From UBA10365 sp041441915 (GTDB lineage Bacteria; Pseudomonadota; Alphaproteobacteria; Rhodobacterales; Rhodobacteraceae), in contig JASDRS010000006.1 of assembly GCA_041441915.1 (NCBI GenBank), positions 62,001 to 126,000 of the forward strand: a DNA stretch of 64,000 nucleotides, in the 5' to 3' direction. Numbering within the stretch: position 1 is the stretch's first letter; every line of letters begins with the position of its first letter. Shown here one piece after another: positions 18,060 to 26,840 of the stretch. A program made the position numbers and the translations under genes. Below the pieces are notes generated by a model, which saw only the letters and a list, made by a program, of their open reading frames with translations, was not told the DNA's origin and did not search any database.

Positions 18060-18787
18060 AATTTAAAAGCAGCTAGCGCTTCATAATAAGGTAAGGCCTG
18101 CGCCACCAAATCTGCATATTCTGGGACAAGCGCTTCCACCCCAGCACTCGGACGATCAAATCCGGTCGAGCAGTGCACTGCCCCATACCAATGCGAAGCC
18201 CAAATTCCATCATCCTGATGACCCCCCTTGGGCCATGACAGCATCGAAGCGCTATATTCAATGCCTAAAGCCGCACAAAGGCGGCCAAGGCTTTGCGCGG
18301 GACTGGCCAAAATATCTTGGCTGTCAATCACCACGGGCCGCTGACCTTGCCAAATGGTCACCTCTTCAAAAAGTTTGGCCTGTTGCACAAACCCGATATC
18401 GGAAAAACTGGGCTCCTCACGCTTTTTAGCATAAGAGGCCACGACCAAGGCTGGATGACGGATTAGAAATACATTAGCACATTGGCGCATGAAGCCGCGA
18501 TCAAATTGTGGGATCATATGCTGCGTCATATGTTTTTGGTAAAACAGTGGCTGGTCCAATTGTGGCTGTTCGGCGCAGGCTTTGGCTACCTTGCCTGCAT
18601 TGGTTTCATGGGAGACTAAAATTTCGTTGCGCATCGGGTGGTCTAGGAACGTTGCAGCCAGATAGGCTGCGTAAAAGGGTTCGTCCCAAATGGCGCAATC
18701 TCCCCGCGCAGCGAAAGAATACATCAAAGCTGTGGAAAGATTGCGCGGTCCTGACCACATAGCGATGGTTTTGCAAGGGGCCACCAT
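18056..18787 (-). CDS. Sulfotransferase-like P-loop protein
   Basis: A 243-residue protein. The N-terminal AMWSGPRNLSTALMYSF carries a PAPS-binding-like P-loop (PRNLST), and VFLIRHPALVVASY is the second nucleotide-binding segment of sulfotransferase folds. It starts at an ATG that overlaps the stop of the upstream aminotransferase by one base (TGATG), so the two are translationally coupled. Whether it really transfers sulfate is unknown. The pairing with a class IV aminotransferase suggests a role in amino-acid metabolism. Confidence 0.7.
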   Translation of the reverse strand: MVAPCKTIAMWSGPRNLSTALMYSFAARGDCAIWDEPFYAAYLAATFLDHPMRNEILVSHETNAGKVAKACAEQPQLDQPLFYQKHMTQHMIPQFDRGFMRQCANVFLIRHPALVVASYAKKREEPSFSDIGFVQQAKLFEEVTIWQGQRPVVIDSQDILASPAQSLGRLCAALGIEYSASMLSWPKGGHQDDGIWASHWYGAVHCSTGFDRPSAGVEALVPEYADLVAQALPYYEALAAFKL

Positions 18788-19713
18788 CACACTTTACCAC
18801 ACTCTTCCGCTATTAAATCTTTATAAAGGCTGCTCAATCTTTCAGTCATAGGACCCATTTGGCCCATTCCAATTTTGCGCCCATCAATTATAGACACAGG
18901 CGTTTGAGCTCCAAAGGTGCCCGTCAAAAAGGCTTCGTCCGCACTATAGGTGTCGACCAATGAGAAGTTACGCTCATAAACTATAATGCCATTGGCACGG
19001 CAGAGATCGATGACCTTTTGCCGCGTGATGCCATTCATACAGTAATCACCAGTGCTGGTCCAAACCGCACCTTTTTTTACAATAAAGAAGTTACATGCGT
19101 TGGTGGTGTTCACAAAGCCATGCACATCCAACATTAAAGCTTCATCTGCGCCCGCCTTTTGCGCGGAAATACAAGCCAAAATGCAATTGAGCTTGGAATG
19201 GGAGTTAAGCTTGGGATCCTGCGTCATTGGCAAGCCACGCTGATGTGGCACAGTGGCCAAAGTTATAGGATGCGGAGTGATAGGGCGCGAATGTTCCATA
19301 ATAATGACAATCGTGGGCCCTTGACATGACAGGTTTGGATGCTGAAAGGGCCGCGTTTTTACGCCGCGCGTCACCATCAATCGGGCATGTGCATTTTCGG
19401 TCATGCCATTAGCCGCTTGCGTCTCAAGGATCGCTTTTTGAAAACCTGCGCGGTCAAGTGTCATATCCAGATCAATCGCCTTGGCGGCTTCGAACAATCG
19501 GTCAAGATGTTCGCCCAGAAAAGCCCAAGCCCCCTGATATAGGCGAATGCCTTCCCAAACACCGTCACCCAACATAAAACCTGAGTCATAAACAGACACC
19601 ACCGCCAGGGCTTTGGGTAAAATTTTTCCATCAACATAGATCATCAGCGCATCATTGCGTGCGTCTTCTTGAGCTTGGTGGGTGGTGACATAATCGCTTT
19701 GAAGTTGTGGCAT
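18787..19713 (-). CDS. Class IV (BCAT/D-amino acid type) aminotransferase
   Basis: A 308-residue PLP enzyme of fold type IV. The probable PLP lysine is in SHSKLNC near residue 174, followed by the family segment GADEALMLDVHGFVNTT and the phosphate-binding GITRQKV. It may use branched-chain or D-amino acids; residues distinguishing these are not decisive here. The ATG at 19713 follows AAAGGAG. It is coupled to the sulfotransferase-like gene downstream and divergent from the GST-like gene. Confidence 0.85.
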   Translation of the reverse strand: MPQLQSDYVTTHQAQEDARNDALMIYVDGKILPKALAVVSVYDSGFMLGDGVWEGIRLYQGAWAFLGEHLDRLFEAAKAIDLDMTLDRAGFQKAILETQAANGMTENAHARLMVTRGVKTRPFQHPNLSCQGPTIVIIMEHSRPITPHPITLATVPHQRGLPMTQDPKLNSHSKLNCILACISAQKAGADEALMLDVHGFVNTTNACNFFIVKKGAVWTSTGDYCMNGITRQKVIDLCRANGIIVYERNFSLVDTYSADEAFLTGTFGAQTPVSIIDGRKIGMGQMGPMTERLSSLYKDLIAEECGKV

Positions 19714-19844
19714 CGTTTTCTCCTTTGCGGCAGGGTAGTCTTTGACTCGAGGCAGGCCAAGACTTTTGACAAAGCCCACGCAAGGGCCTTCCTCTCAGGA
19801 CTCAATGATCTAAATGTATTCCTATGACAACAGTAGGACGCCCC

Positions 19845-20780
19845 ATGACCCATGACCATATTATTTTGCACAATTACCCCCAATCGCCTGTAGCAGAAAA
19901 GGTCCGTGTAGGATTAGGGATCAAGGGGTTATCTTGGTCATCAGCTGAAATTCCTCGCCTGCCGCCTAAACCTTTGCTTTTACCGCTTACGGGCGGGTAT
20001 CGCCGCACTCCTGTGATGCAAATTGGAGCAGATGTTTACTGCGATAGCCAATGTATTTTAAACGAGCTTGACCGTCGATTTCCTACCAAGGAGTTTTTTC
20101 CCACAAAGGACAGCGGTTTTTTATGGATGCTGGGTCGACTGATTGATGGGGATCTGTTCACCTATACCGTGAAAATAGTGCTTGGGTCGGGCGTTGCCAA
20201 TTTACCTCCTGAATTTGCACGGGACCGTGGGCGACTTTATCTGGGCCCTGATTGGGCAAATGAATTGCTAAAGGCCAACAACGATCTGTCGCATTTGGTG
20301 GTGCAAATGCGCGCTTATCTAAGTGCTATCAACGATCAGCTTGACGACGGACGGCTCTTTTTGGCGGGAAGTGATCCTGCCGCACTTGACGCGCATCTTT
20401 ATCATTTAATTTGGTTTTTGCGCGGTCGTTGGGATCAGGGGCCAACATTCTTAAACCAATTTTCTAATCTAAACCGCTGGGAAGATGCGGTTAAGGCCAT
20501 AGGCCACGGCCAATCCACACCCATTTCGGGGCAAGAAGCGCTGGCCATCGCCACCGCGGCCTCACCGCGCCGCCTCACAGCGACGGCCCATGATCCGCAA
20601 GAGCTTATCTTGGGACAAATAGTCAGAATTATCCCTGACGCAGACACGGGCGAAGATCCCGTGACTGGCGGACTTGTGAGTCTTGGTGAGAACCAAGTTG
20701 CTCTTTCAATAGAAAGCCAAGATCTTGGTGCTATACAGGTACATTTTCCACGTTCTGGCTACAAAATTTTTCCAGTTTAG
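19845..20780 (+). CDS. Glutathione S-transferase family protein
   Basis: A 311-residue protein with an N-terminal thioredoxin-like GST domain (ILHNYPQSPVAEKVRVGL, then RRTPVMQIG and CDSQCILNELD) and a helical C-terminal domain containing GSDPAALDAHLYH. It is longer than the usual 200-230 residues because of about 70 extra C-terminal residues. No N-terminal catalytic Cys is visible; Ser or Tyr may serve. The start at 19845 follows AGGA; an ATG seven codons earlier is possible. The interrupted rhodanese gene follows eight bases later. Confidence 0.8.
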   Translation: MTHDHIILHNYPQSPVAEKVRVGLGIKGLSWSSAEIPRLPPKPLLLPLTGGYRRTPVMQIGADVYCDSQCILNELDRRFPTKEFFPTKDSGFLWMLGRLIDGDLFTYTVKIVLGSGVANLPPEFARDRGRLYLGPDWANELLKANNDLSHLVVQMRAYLSAINDQLDDGRLFLAGSDPAALDAHLYHLIWFLRGRWDQGPTFLNQFSNLNRWEDAVKAIGHGQSTPISGQEALAIATAASPRRLTATAHDPQELILGQIVRIIPDADTGEDPVTGGLVSLGENQVALSIESQDLGAIQVHFPRSGYKIFPV

Positions 20781-20788
20781 GGAAACAA

Positions 20789-21178
20789 ATGAAACTCGGC
20801 TATAGAGAGATGATCGCCCTGACCTCGGCGCAGATCACGACACTGACGCCAGCCGAAGTGAGCGCTCGGCCCCAAGGCTCAGTGTAAATTATTGATCTGC
20901 GCGACAGGCGCGAACCTGAGCGCGAAGGCCTTATTCATGGGTCATTTAACTGCCCACGTGGCATGTTGGAGTTTTGGATCAACCCCGAAAGCCCCTATCA
21001 CAAACCAGTTTTTGCACAAGAAAAGCAATTTGTCTTTTACTGCGCGTCAGGTTGGCGTTCCGCCTTAGCCATCAAAACGGCCACCGACATGGGTTTACTT
21101 CAGGTGGCCCATATTAGAGGCGGCTTTAGCGCATGGACAGAGACCTGCCTGCCTACAAAAACCGCCAAGTTTCACTAG
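20789..21178 (+). pseudogene. Rhodanese-domain gene interrupted by an in-frame stop
   Basis: The frame from ATG 20789 reads 32 codons, meets TAA at 20885-20887, and continues in the same frame with IIDLRDRREPEREG, GSFNCPRG and the active-site loop FYCASGWRS to TAG at 21176-21178. The whole equals one rhodanese domain of about 130 residues with its catalytic cysteine intact. A single base change, such as CAA to TAA, would explain it. It may be a recent pseudogene, a sequence error, or be expressed by restarting at the ATG at 20963, which would lack the first part of the fold. Confidence 0.8.
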
Positions 21179-21759
21179 GTATAGGGGTTTTTTGGGCTGC
21201 GGTCTTGCGACAGGCTGTCGTGCTTAGCTAAAACAAGCCCTTCGATAGCTTCAGCCAAATGGCTATCCATAATATGATTATCACCACGCGCCACGCGCAA
21301 CTTGTGCGCTGCCATCAAGACTTGGGGATGGGTCGCACCTAAAGGAGGCTCAAACTTATAACAGGCCAGTTCAATCATCAAACCTAAAGGGTCTTTGAAG
21401 TAGATCGAATTCATAAAGCCGCGATCCTTGGGCCCAGTGACGGCCACGCCACGCTCCTTTAGGCGCTCAATGGCCAAGCCGAAGCTCACGGCACTTACGT
21501 TAAAAGCAATATGATGTACGGCCCCTTGCTCCGTCGAGGCGCGACTGTAGCTAGGCACCAGATTTTCATCTGTGAAGACGGTGATCAGACGCCCATCGCC
21601 GGGGTCAAAATACAAGTGCCCATCAGAAGGTTTATCGAGGTTTGGCTGTTCGAAAATGAAGGGCATGCCTAGCACGCCTTCCCAAAAATCGATTGATGTT
21701 TGCCGATCAGCACCCATCAAGGTGATGTGATGTACACCCTGAGTTTGAATCTTTTGCAT
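21175..21759 (-). CDS. VOC-fold (glyoxalase/dioxygenase-like) protein
   Basis: A 194-residue protein with paired beta-alpha-beta-beta-beta modules. Probable metal ligands are the His of GVHHITL near residue 10, the His of AVHHIAF near 80, and the Glu of GLMIELACY near 132. It resembles the half-size ring-cleaving dioxygenase/glyoxalase group; the reaction is unknown. It overlaps the interrupted rhodanese gene convergently by four bases. It lies 60 bases downstream of xylA on the same strand, with a hairpin over its ribosome site. Confidence 0.8.
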   Translation of the reverse strand: MQKIQTQGVHHITLMGADRQTSIDFWEGVLGMPFIFEQPNLDKPSDGHLYFDPGDGRLITVFTDENLVPSYSRASTEQGAVHHIAFNVSAVSFGLAIERLKERGVAVTGPKDRGFMNSIYFKDPLGLMIELACYKFEPPLGATHPQVLMAAHKLRVARGDNHIMDSHLAEAIEGLVLAKHDSLSQDRSPKNPYT

Positions 21760-21766
21760 GACCGCT

Positions 21767-21793
21767 CCTTATGTTGACCCCCCAAACATAAGG
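21767..21793 (-). promoter_or_regulatory. Hairpin covering the ribosome site of the VOC gene
   Basis: Nine-base perfect arms (CCTTATGTT and AACATAAGG on the minus strand) enclose a nine-base loop. The 3' arm contains the AAGG of the AAGGAG ribosome site seven bases before the ATG at 21759. No T-run follows. It could limit translation from xylose-operon read-through or mark its 3' end. Confidence 0.5.
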
Positions 21794-21818
21794 CGATAGG
21801 CTCTCACGGCAACCTAAA

Positions 21819-23120
21819 TCAGATAAATCGATTCCACAGATTTTCTAAACGCTCCTGCCCGCCGGATTTTGGCGCAGGATTTACACCCTGATCTCGCACC
21901 CTTTGGCCGACTTGGTCAAGCGAGCCCATAAGCATGGCTTTAGCTTCGGGGGTTTGCCAGTCCGCATAGCGTTTGGCGCGCAAAACTTCGAGGCCGCCAT
22001 TTTCAAAAAGGGCGATTGCGGCTTTTAAAGCCCGCGCACAGGTATCCATACCGCCCACATGTGCCAAGATCAGGTCTTGCGGATCAAGCGATTGGCGACG
22101 CAGTTTTGCGTCAAAATTGGTGCCACCCGTTGTATAGCCTCCAGCGCGCAAAATTTCATAAAAGGCCACGGCTTTTTCTGCGTGATTGTTGGGGAACTGA
22201 TCGGTATCCCAGCCCGATTGATAATCATTACGATTCATATCAATTGATCCAAAAATCCCAAGCGAGTTGGCCAACGCTATTTCATGTTCAAAGCTATGGC
22301 CCGCCAAAATTGCATGGCCCTGTTCAATATTGACCTGCACTTCCTTTTCAAGCCCGAAGTCTTTCAAAAAGCCATAAACCGTGGCTACATCATAGTCATA
22401 TTGATGTTTGGTGGGCTCCTGCGGTTTGGGCTCGATCAAAATTGCACCTTTAAAGCCGATCTTATATTTATACTCAACTACTTGCTGCAAAAATCGGCCA
22501 GCATGCGCGCGTTCAGCCGCAAGGTCTGTATTGAGTAAGGTTTCATAACCTTCACGACCCCCCCAAAGCACATAATTCTGCCCCCCAAGTTTTAACGTGG
22601 CGTCTATATTGGCCTGCACAGTGGCGGCAGCGTACGCATAGACATCGGGGTCAGGATTAGTGGCTGCACCTGACATAAAGCGGCGATGGCTGAACAAATT
22701 AGCCGTACCCCAAAGTAATTTAGCCTTATGACTTTCCTGCTTTTGAGCAAGATAATCGACCATTTCATCAAGATTGCGCTTTGACTCCACAAAGCTTGCC
22801 CCTTCCGGGCGCACGTCAGCATCATGAAAACAATAATAGGGTACATTCAAAATATCAAACATTTCAAAGGCTACATCGGCCTTGAGCTTGGCGAGCGCCA
22901 TTTCTTCACCAAACCATGGACGCTCGAATGTTTGCCCACCAAATGGATCACCGCCTGGCCATGCAAAAGAATGCCAATAGGCAACCGCAAAGCGCAGGTG
23001 ATCTTCCATCCGCTTACCCATAATAATTTCATCAGGATTGTAATGCCTAAAGGCAAATTCATTAACTGAAGATGGACCCTCATAAGATACTTTTTGAATA
23101 TTGGCGAAAAAATCGGTCAT
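21819..23120 (-). CDS. xylA: D-xylose isomerase
   Basis: A 433-residue xylose isomerase, converting D-xylose to D-xylulose. It has the family's N-terminal YEGPSSVNEFAFRHYNPDE, the catalytic His region CFHDADVRPEG, the metal-binding segment LIEPKPQEPTKHQYDYD, and NIEQGHAILAGHSFEHE with the second metal site. Length is normal. It is the last gene of the xylose operon, 16 bases after xylB. Confidence 0.97.
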   Translation of the reverse strand: MTDFFANIQKVSYEGPSSVNEFAFRHYNPDEIIMGKRMEDHLRFAVAYWHSFAWPGGDPFGGQTFERPWFGEEMALAKLKADVAFEMFDILNVPYYCFHDADVRPEGASFVESKRNLDEMVDYLAQKQESHKAKLLWGTANLFSHRRFMSGAATNPDPDVYAYAAATVQANIDATLKLGGQNYVLWGGREGYETLLNTDLAAERAHAGRFLQQVVEYKYKIGFKGAILIEPKPQEPTKHQYDYDVATVYGFLKDFGLEKEVQVNIEQGHAILAGHSFEHEIALANSLGIFGSIDMNRNDYQSGWDTDQFPNNHAEKAVAFYEILRAGGYTTGGTNFDAKLRRQSLDPQDLILAHVGGMDTCARALKAAIALFENGGLEVLRAKRYADWQTPEAKAMLMGSLDQVGQRVRDQGVNPAPKSGGQERLENLWNRFI

Positions 23121-23136
23121 CTGAGCACCTTTTTAA

Positions 23137-24573
23137 TTAATAAGTTAGCATGGCAGATTGTAAATCGCGAAAACGGTCATAACCGGCATCAAAAGCCTGT
23201 GATAGTGAGCGCACGGGATCAATTACGGTCGAAATTGGCGGCTCAGTAGCAATTTCAGCGCCCAGATCATGCGCTGCCATTATCGCCAAACGTGCCGCGC
23301 CAAAGGCAGCGCCAAAGTTGCCCGCCACAGGAATTTTTATAGAAATATCTAGTGCGGTGGCAATGGCCGCAAGCCAGTAGGCCGAATTAGTTCCACCGCC
23401 CACGGCGATCAGGCTGTCTAACTTTGTACCTGTAGCCAAAAGCGCATTTTTGCAATCAAGCAGGGCATAGGTTACCCCTTCTAGCACAGCACGGGTGCCT
23501 GCAGCGCGGTCAGTCGCATGTTCCAAACCCACAAACGCCCCCCGCACCGAGGCTGAATTTAGCGGTGTACGTTCACCGCCCAAATAGGGCAAAAATGCCG
23601 TTTTGGACGGCGCCTGCAGCGCGTCTAGCTCTTGCGTCAGTATTTCAGCACTTTGACCAACGAGTGCGCCATACCAATTCAGTGCATCAGTCGCAGCCAA
23701 AATCACACCCATTTGGTGCCATGTATTGGGCACAGCGTGGCAGAACGTATGAACCGCCGTTTGTGCCGCAGGTTGATAGCTTTCACTGGCGGCAAGCAAT
23801 ACGCCTGAAGTACCCAAAGAAACCAAAGCCCCACCAGAGCGCACAACACCAACACCAACGGCCGCGGCCGCGTTATCACCACCACCACCAGCAACCACCA
23901 CACCGACCGGCAAGCCCCAGCGATGGGCCAGGACATCCCGAACTTGCCCAGAAACTGTCGCTCCTTCGACCAGACGCGGCATCTGCGCACGCGAAAGCCC
24001 TGTGGCATCTAAGCAAGCATCAGACCAGTCACGTTTGCCCGTATCAAGCCAGCCTGTACCAGCAGCATCGGACATTTCGGCTACATATTCGCCTGTCAAC
24101 CAAAGGCGCAAATAGTCCTTTGGTAAGACGATTTTAGCGATTTTTTCCCAAATTCGAGGCTCGTTGTGGCGCAACCACAAAAGCTTGGGCGCGGTAAAAC
24201 CTGGAAACACGATATTGCCAGTCAGACGCCGAAACATAGGGTCACCGTCAAGCTCAGCGGCTTCAACATGGCTGCGAGTGTCGTTCCACAAAATGCACGG
24301 ACGCAACACTTCATCAGCCACATCAAGCACAGTGGCTCCGTGCATATGACCCGCAAGGCCTATGCCCTTGACCGCAGTCAACCCAAATTGCGCCAAGTGG
24401 TCCAGTACGGTTTCGGCCGCTTCTACCCAGTCTGCAGGCCTTTGCTCAGACCAGCCATCATGAGGGCGCTGTACGGTTAAGGGTGCGCTGGCTTCGGCAA
24501 GAATATTTTGAGCTTCATCAATCAATATACCCTTAAGGCCAGACGTTCCCAGATCAAGGCCAATATACATCAA
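23137..24573 (-). CDS. xylB: Xylulokinase
   Basis: A 478-residue FGGY-family sugar kinase that phosphorylates D-xylulose to enter the pentose phosphate pathway. It begins with the phosphate loop GLDLGTSGLKGILID. The conserved LAGHMHGATVLD, GGGGDNAAAAVG and LIAVGGGTNSAYWL segments follow. Its ATG overlaps the stop of the ABC ATPase gene by four bases, so it is translationally coupled to transport. It lies directly before xylA. Confidence 0.96.
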   Translation of the reverse strand: MMYIGLDLGTSGLKGILIDEAQNILAEASAPLTVQRPHDGWSEQRPADWVEAAETVLDHLAQFGLTAVKGIGLAGHMHGATVLDVADEVLRPCILWNDTRSHVEAAELDGDPMFRRLTGNIVFPGFTAPKLLWLRHNEPRIWEKIAKIVLPKDYLRLWLTGEYVAEMSDAAGTGWLDTGKRDWSDACLDATGLSRAQMPRLVEGATVSGQVRDVLAHRWGLPVGVVVAGGGGDNAAAAVGVGVVRSGGALVSLGTSGVLLAASESYQPAAQTAVHTFCHAVPNTWHQMGVILAATDALNWYGALVGQSAEILTQELDALQAPSKTAFLPYLGGERTPLNSASVRGAFVGLEHATDRAAGTRAVLEGVTYALLDCKNALLATGTKLDSLIAVGGGTNSAYWLAAIATALDISIKIPVAGNFGAAFGAARLAIMAAHDLGAEIATEPPISTVIDPVRSLSQAFDAGYDRFRDLQSAMLTY

Positions 24574-25331
24574 GCCGCCTGCGTGGGCGACTTACCCAAA
24601 ATGATCATACCGAGAATATCTTCATCAGTGACCTCATTAACATTGACCGTGCCTACCAGTTCACCATTCTTCATTACCGAGGCGCGGTCACAAAGCTTCA
24701 TTACATTGTGAATGTCATGTTCTATTAAAAAAATACCCAAGCCTTGTTTTTTTAGTTCATGGATAAGTTCGGCCACCATCTGGGTTTCTTGTGGGCCCAA
24801 AGCGGCGGTAGGCTCATCCATGATCAATATTTTGGCGTTGAAATAAACCGCACGCGCAATAGCGACCGACTGGCGCTGCCCACCCGAAAGCGCTGACACT
24901 GGCACTTCAAACTTACGAAAATTAGGGTTGAGGCGAGTCATGATTTTTCGAGTTTCTGCCTCCATCTGCGAATCATCCAAAAAGCCTGCCGAATTAACTA
25001 ATTCGCGGCCCAGAAATAGATTAGAGGCCGCATTGAGATTGTCGGCCAACGCCAGTGTCTGATAAATCGTTTCAATGTTTTGGGCACGAGCGTCGCGTGG
25101 GTTTTGTATGCTAACCAAATTTCCATCGATGAACACCTGCCCATGGTCGGCTTGGTAAGCCCCGGAAAGGCACTTGATAAGCGTTGATTTTCCTGCGCCA
25201 TTATGGCCCAGAAGGCCCACGACTTCGCCCGCAAAAAGATTAACCGTCACATGATCAACCGCCTTGATTCCCCCAAAAGATATTGAGATGTCTCGCATCT
25301 CTACCAAGGGTATATTGCCATTGCTTTTCAT
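24570..25331 (-). CDS. xylG: Xylose ABC transporter, ATP-binding protein
   Basis: A 253-residue single-domain ABC ATPase of the carbohydrate CUT2 type. Walker A is GHNGAGKST near residue 40, the signature LSGGQRQSVAIARA near 145, and Walker B ILIMDEPTAALG near 168. E. coli XylG has two fused ATPase domains; this one has a single domain like the FrcA-type transporters of rhizobia, so it presumably works as a homodimer. It overlaps xylB and sits 9 bases after xylH. Confidence 0.9.
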   Translation of the reverse strand: MKSNGNIPLVEMRDISISFGGIKAVDHVTVNLFAGEVVGLLGHNGAGKSTLIKCLSGAYQADHGQVFIDGNLVSIQNPRDARAQNIETIYQTLALADNLNAASNLFLGRELVNSAGFLDDSQMEAETRKIMTRLNPNFRKFEVPVSALSGGQRQSVAIARAVYFNAKILIMDEPTAALGPQETQMVAELIHELKKQGLGIFLIEHDIHNVMKLCDRASVMKNGELVGTVNVNEVTDEDILGMIILGKSPTQAA

Positions 25332-25340
25332 ATCACGCCC

Positions 25341-26693
25341 CTATTTCGATTTGCTGCGGTAGACGTTGTCAATATACACGGCTAGGACCAGTACAATACC
25401 AACAACAATTCTCTGAATCGCGCTATCAAATCCAATCAGAACCATTCCCGTCTGCAAGCTTTGCATCACCAAAGCCCCTAAAATCGCTCCATAAATAGTC
25501 CCAACACCGCCAGCTAAAGATGTGCCACCGATAACTGCGGCTGCAATCACATAAAGTTCGTCTAGCGAACCTAGAGCATTTGTAGCCGAATTTAGGCGAG
25601 CTGAGGCTACGGCACCAGAAAGTCCCGTCAAAAGCCCCATCAAAGAAAATATTTTTAGCGTCATCCAGCGAGTGTTTATACCTGCTAATGCCGCGGCCTC
25701 AGGGTTTCCGCCGATGGCGAAAACATAACGCCCAAAGCGGGTGCGGGTCATCAAAATTGTCATTGAAATTGCTACAACCATTAAAATCAAAACCGGAATG
25801 GCGAAGCCATGGCTGATAAATATTCCTTCAGGCGGAATAATTAGATTATTTTCTTTTGCATAAGCCTTAATAATACCCTTTGGCAAAGGATAAGAGTTCA
25901 CTAAAATAACTGAACCAATCATGGTGCCACAGCCAATGACAGCAAGCAGGCATTCAGCCCATAATGGGCGTAAGTGAAACTCATGTTTCATGCGTGCAGC
26001 GCGGCTACTTTGCAGTATCCACAAGACACCGACGCAACCTATAACCCCCACGATCCAGCTTCCAGCGGCACCCACTGCTCCATAAGGCCCACCGCCCAAC
26101 AAAGCAAATGTTTCGTCAACCGGTGAAATGGTTTTTCCACCTGCTGACAGGAACGCCATGCCGCGCCAAACCATTAGGCCTCCTAGCGTTACTATAAAGG
26201 ATGGGACGCCACGGTAGGCAATCAACCAACCATGAATGCCACCAATAAAAGCACCCAGCAAGAGGCCTGTAATAACAGTAATTATCCATATGAAAGGATG
26301 CCCCAATCCAAGATATTGCGGCAAAATTTCAACCTGCAATATACCCATGAGCATGGCCGTCACACCGACGAGAGAGCCAACTGATAAATCTATATTTCTA
26401 GTCACAATAACCAACACCATCCCAGTAGCCATAATACCAATAGATGACGTTTGAACCGATAAGTTCCAAAGATTTCGAGGTGTTAAAAATGCTCCATTGT
26501 CTCTTACAAAATAGCCATAAAAGTGAAACCCCAGCCAGATAATCAGCAAAGCGCCTACCATACCAATAAGTCGCGTATCAATCTCGGTAGCACGAAACAG
26601 TCTTGCTATAACACGGAAAGTTTTGTGTATTACCCCTTCCCCTTGGCCGGGCTCTTTTTTTTGTAAAATTTCAGAGGAAGAAATTTGTTTCAT
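25341..26693 (-). CDS. xylH: Xylose ABC transporter, permease
   Basis: A 450-residue inner-membrane permease of the CUT2 group with about ten hydrophobic segments. It contains the family motif GSLVGVTAMLMG and the C-terminal GGTSLAGGVGTIYGAILGAL region. AGGA precedes the ATG. It has a hydrophilic N-terminal extension of about 40 residues. It lies between the binding protein and ATPase genes, as usual for sugar importers. Confidence 0.93.
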   Translation of the reverse strand: MKQISSSEILQKKEPGQGEGVIHKTFRVIARLFRATEIDTRLIGMVGALLIIWLGFHFYGYFVRDNGAFLTPRNLWNLSVQTSSIGIMATGMVLVIVTRNIDLSVGSLVGVTAMLMGILQVEILPQYLGLGHPFIWIITVITGLLLGAFIGGIHGWLIAYRGVPSFIVTLGGLMVWRGMAFLSAGGKTISPVDETFALLGGGPYGAVGAAGSWIVGVIGCVGVLWILQSSRAARMKHEFHLRPLWAECLLAVIGCGTMIGSVILVNSYPLPKGIIKAYAKENNLIIPPEGIFISHGFAIPVLILMVVAISMTILMTRTRFGRYVFAIGGNPEAAALAGINTRWMTLKIFSLMGLLTGLSGAVASARLNSATNALGSLDELYVIAAAVIGGTSLAGGVGTIYGAILGALVMQSLQTGMVLIGFDSAIQRIVVGIVLVLAVYIDNVYRSKSK

Positions 26694-26806
26694 CAGTTGG
26701 TCCTACTCTGCTTTGAGGAAAGACAAAAAAAAACCGCTGAAGGAACAGCGACTAAGGCTTTTAAAGGTCAATGCAGCCATGCACCTAAGTATTAAATAAG
26801 AAAGCC

Positions 26807-26832
26807 CGGCGCAAACAAATTTGTCTGCGCCG
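26807..26832 (-). terminator. Hairpin between xylF and xylH
   Basis: A near-perfect 26-base inverted repeat of CGGCGCA-type arms lies 9 bases after the xylF stop. It probably protects or partly terminates the binding-protein message so that xylF is made in excess over the membrane parts. The sequence after it on the minus strand is GGCTTTCTTATTT, only moderately T-rich. Confidence 0.6.
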
Positions 26833-26840
26833 ATTTAAAC

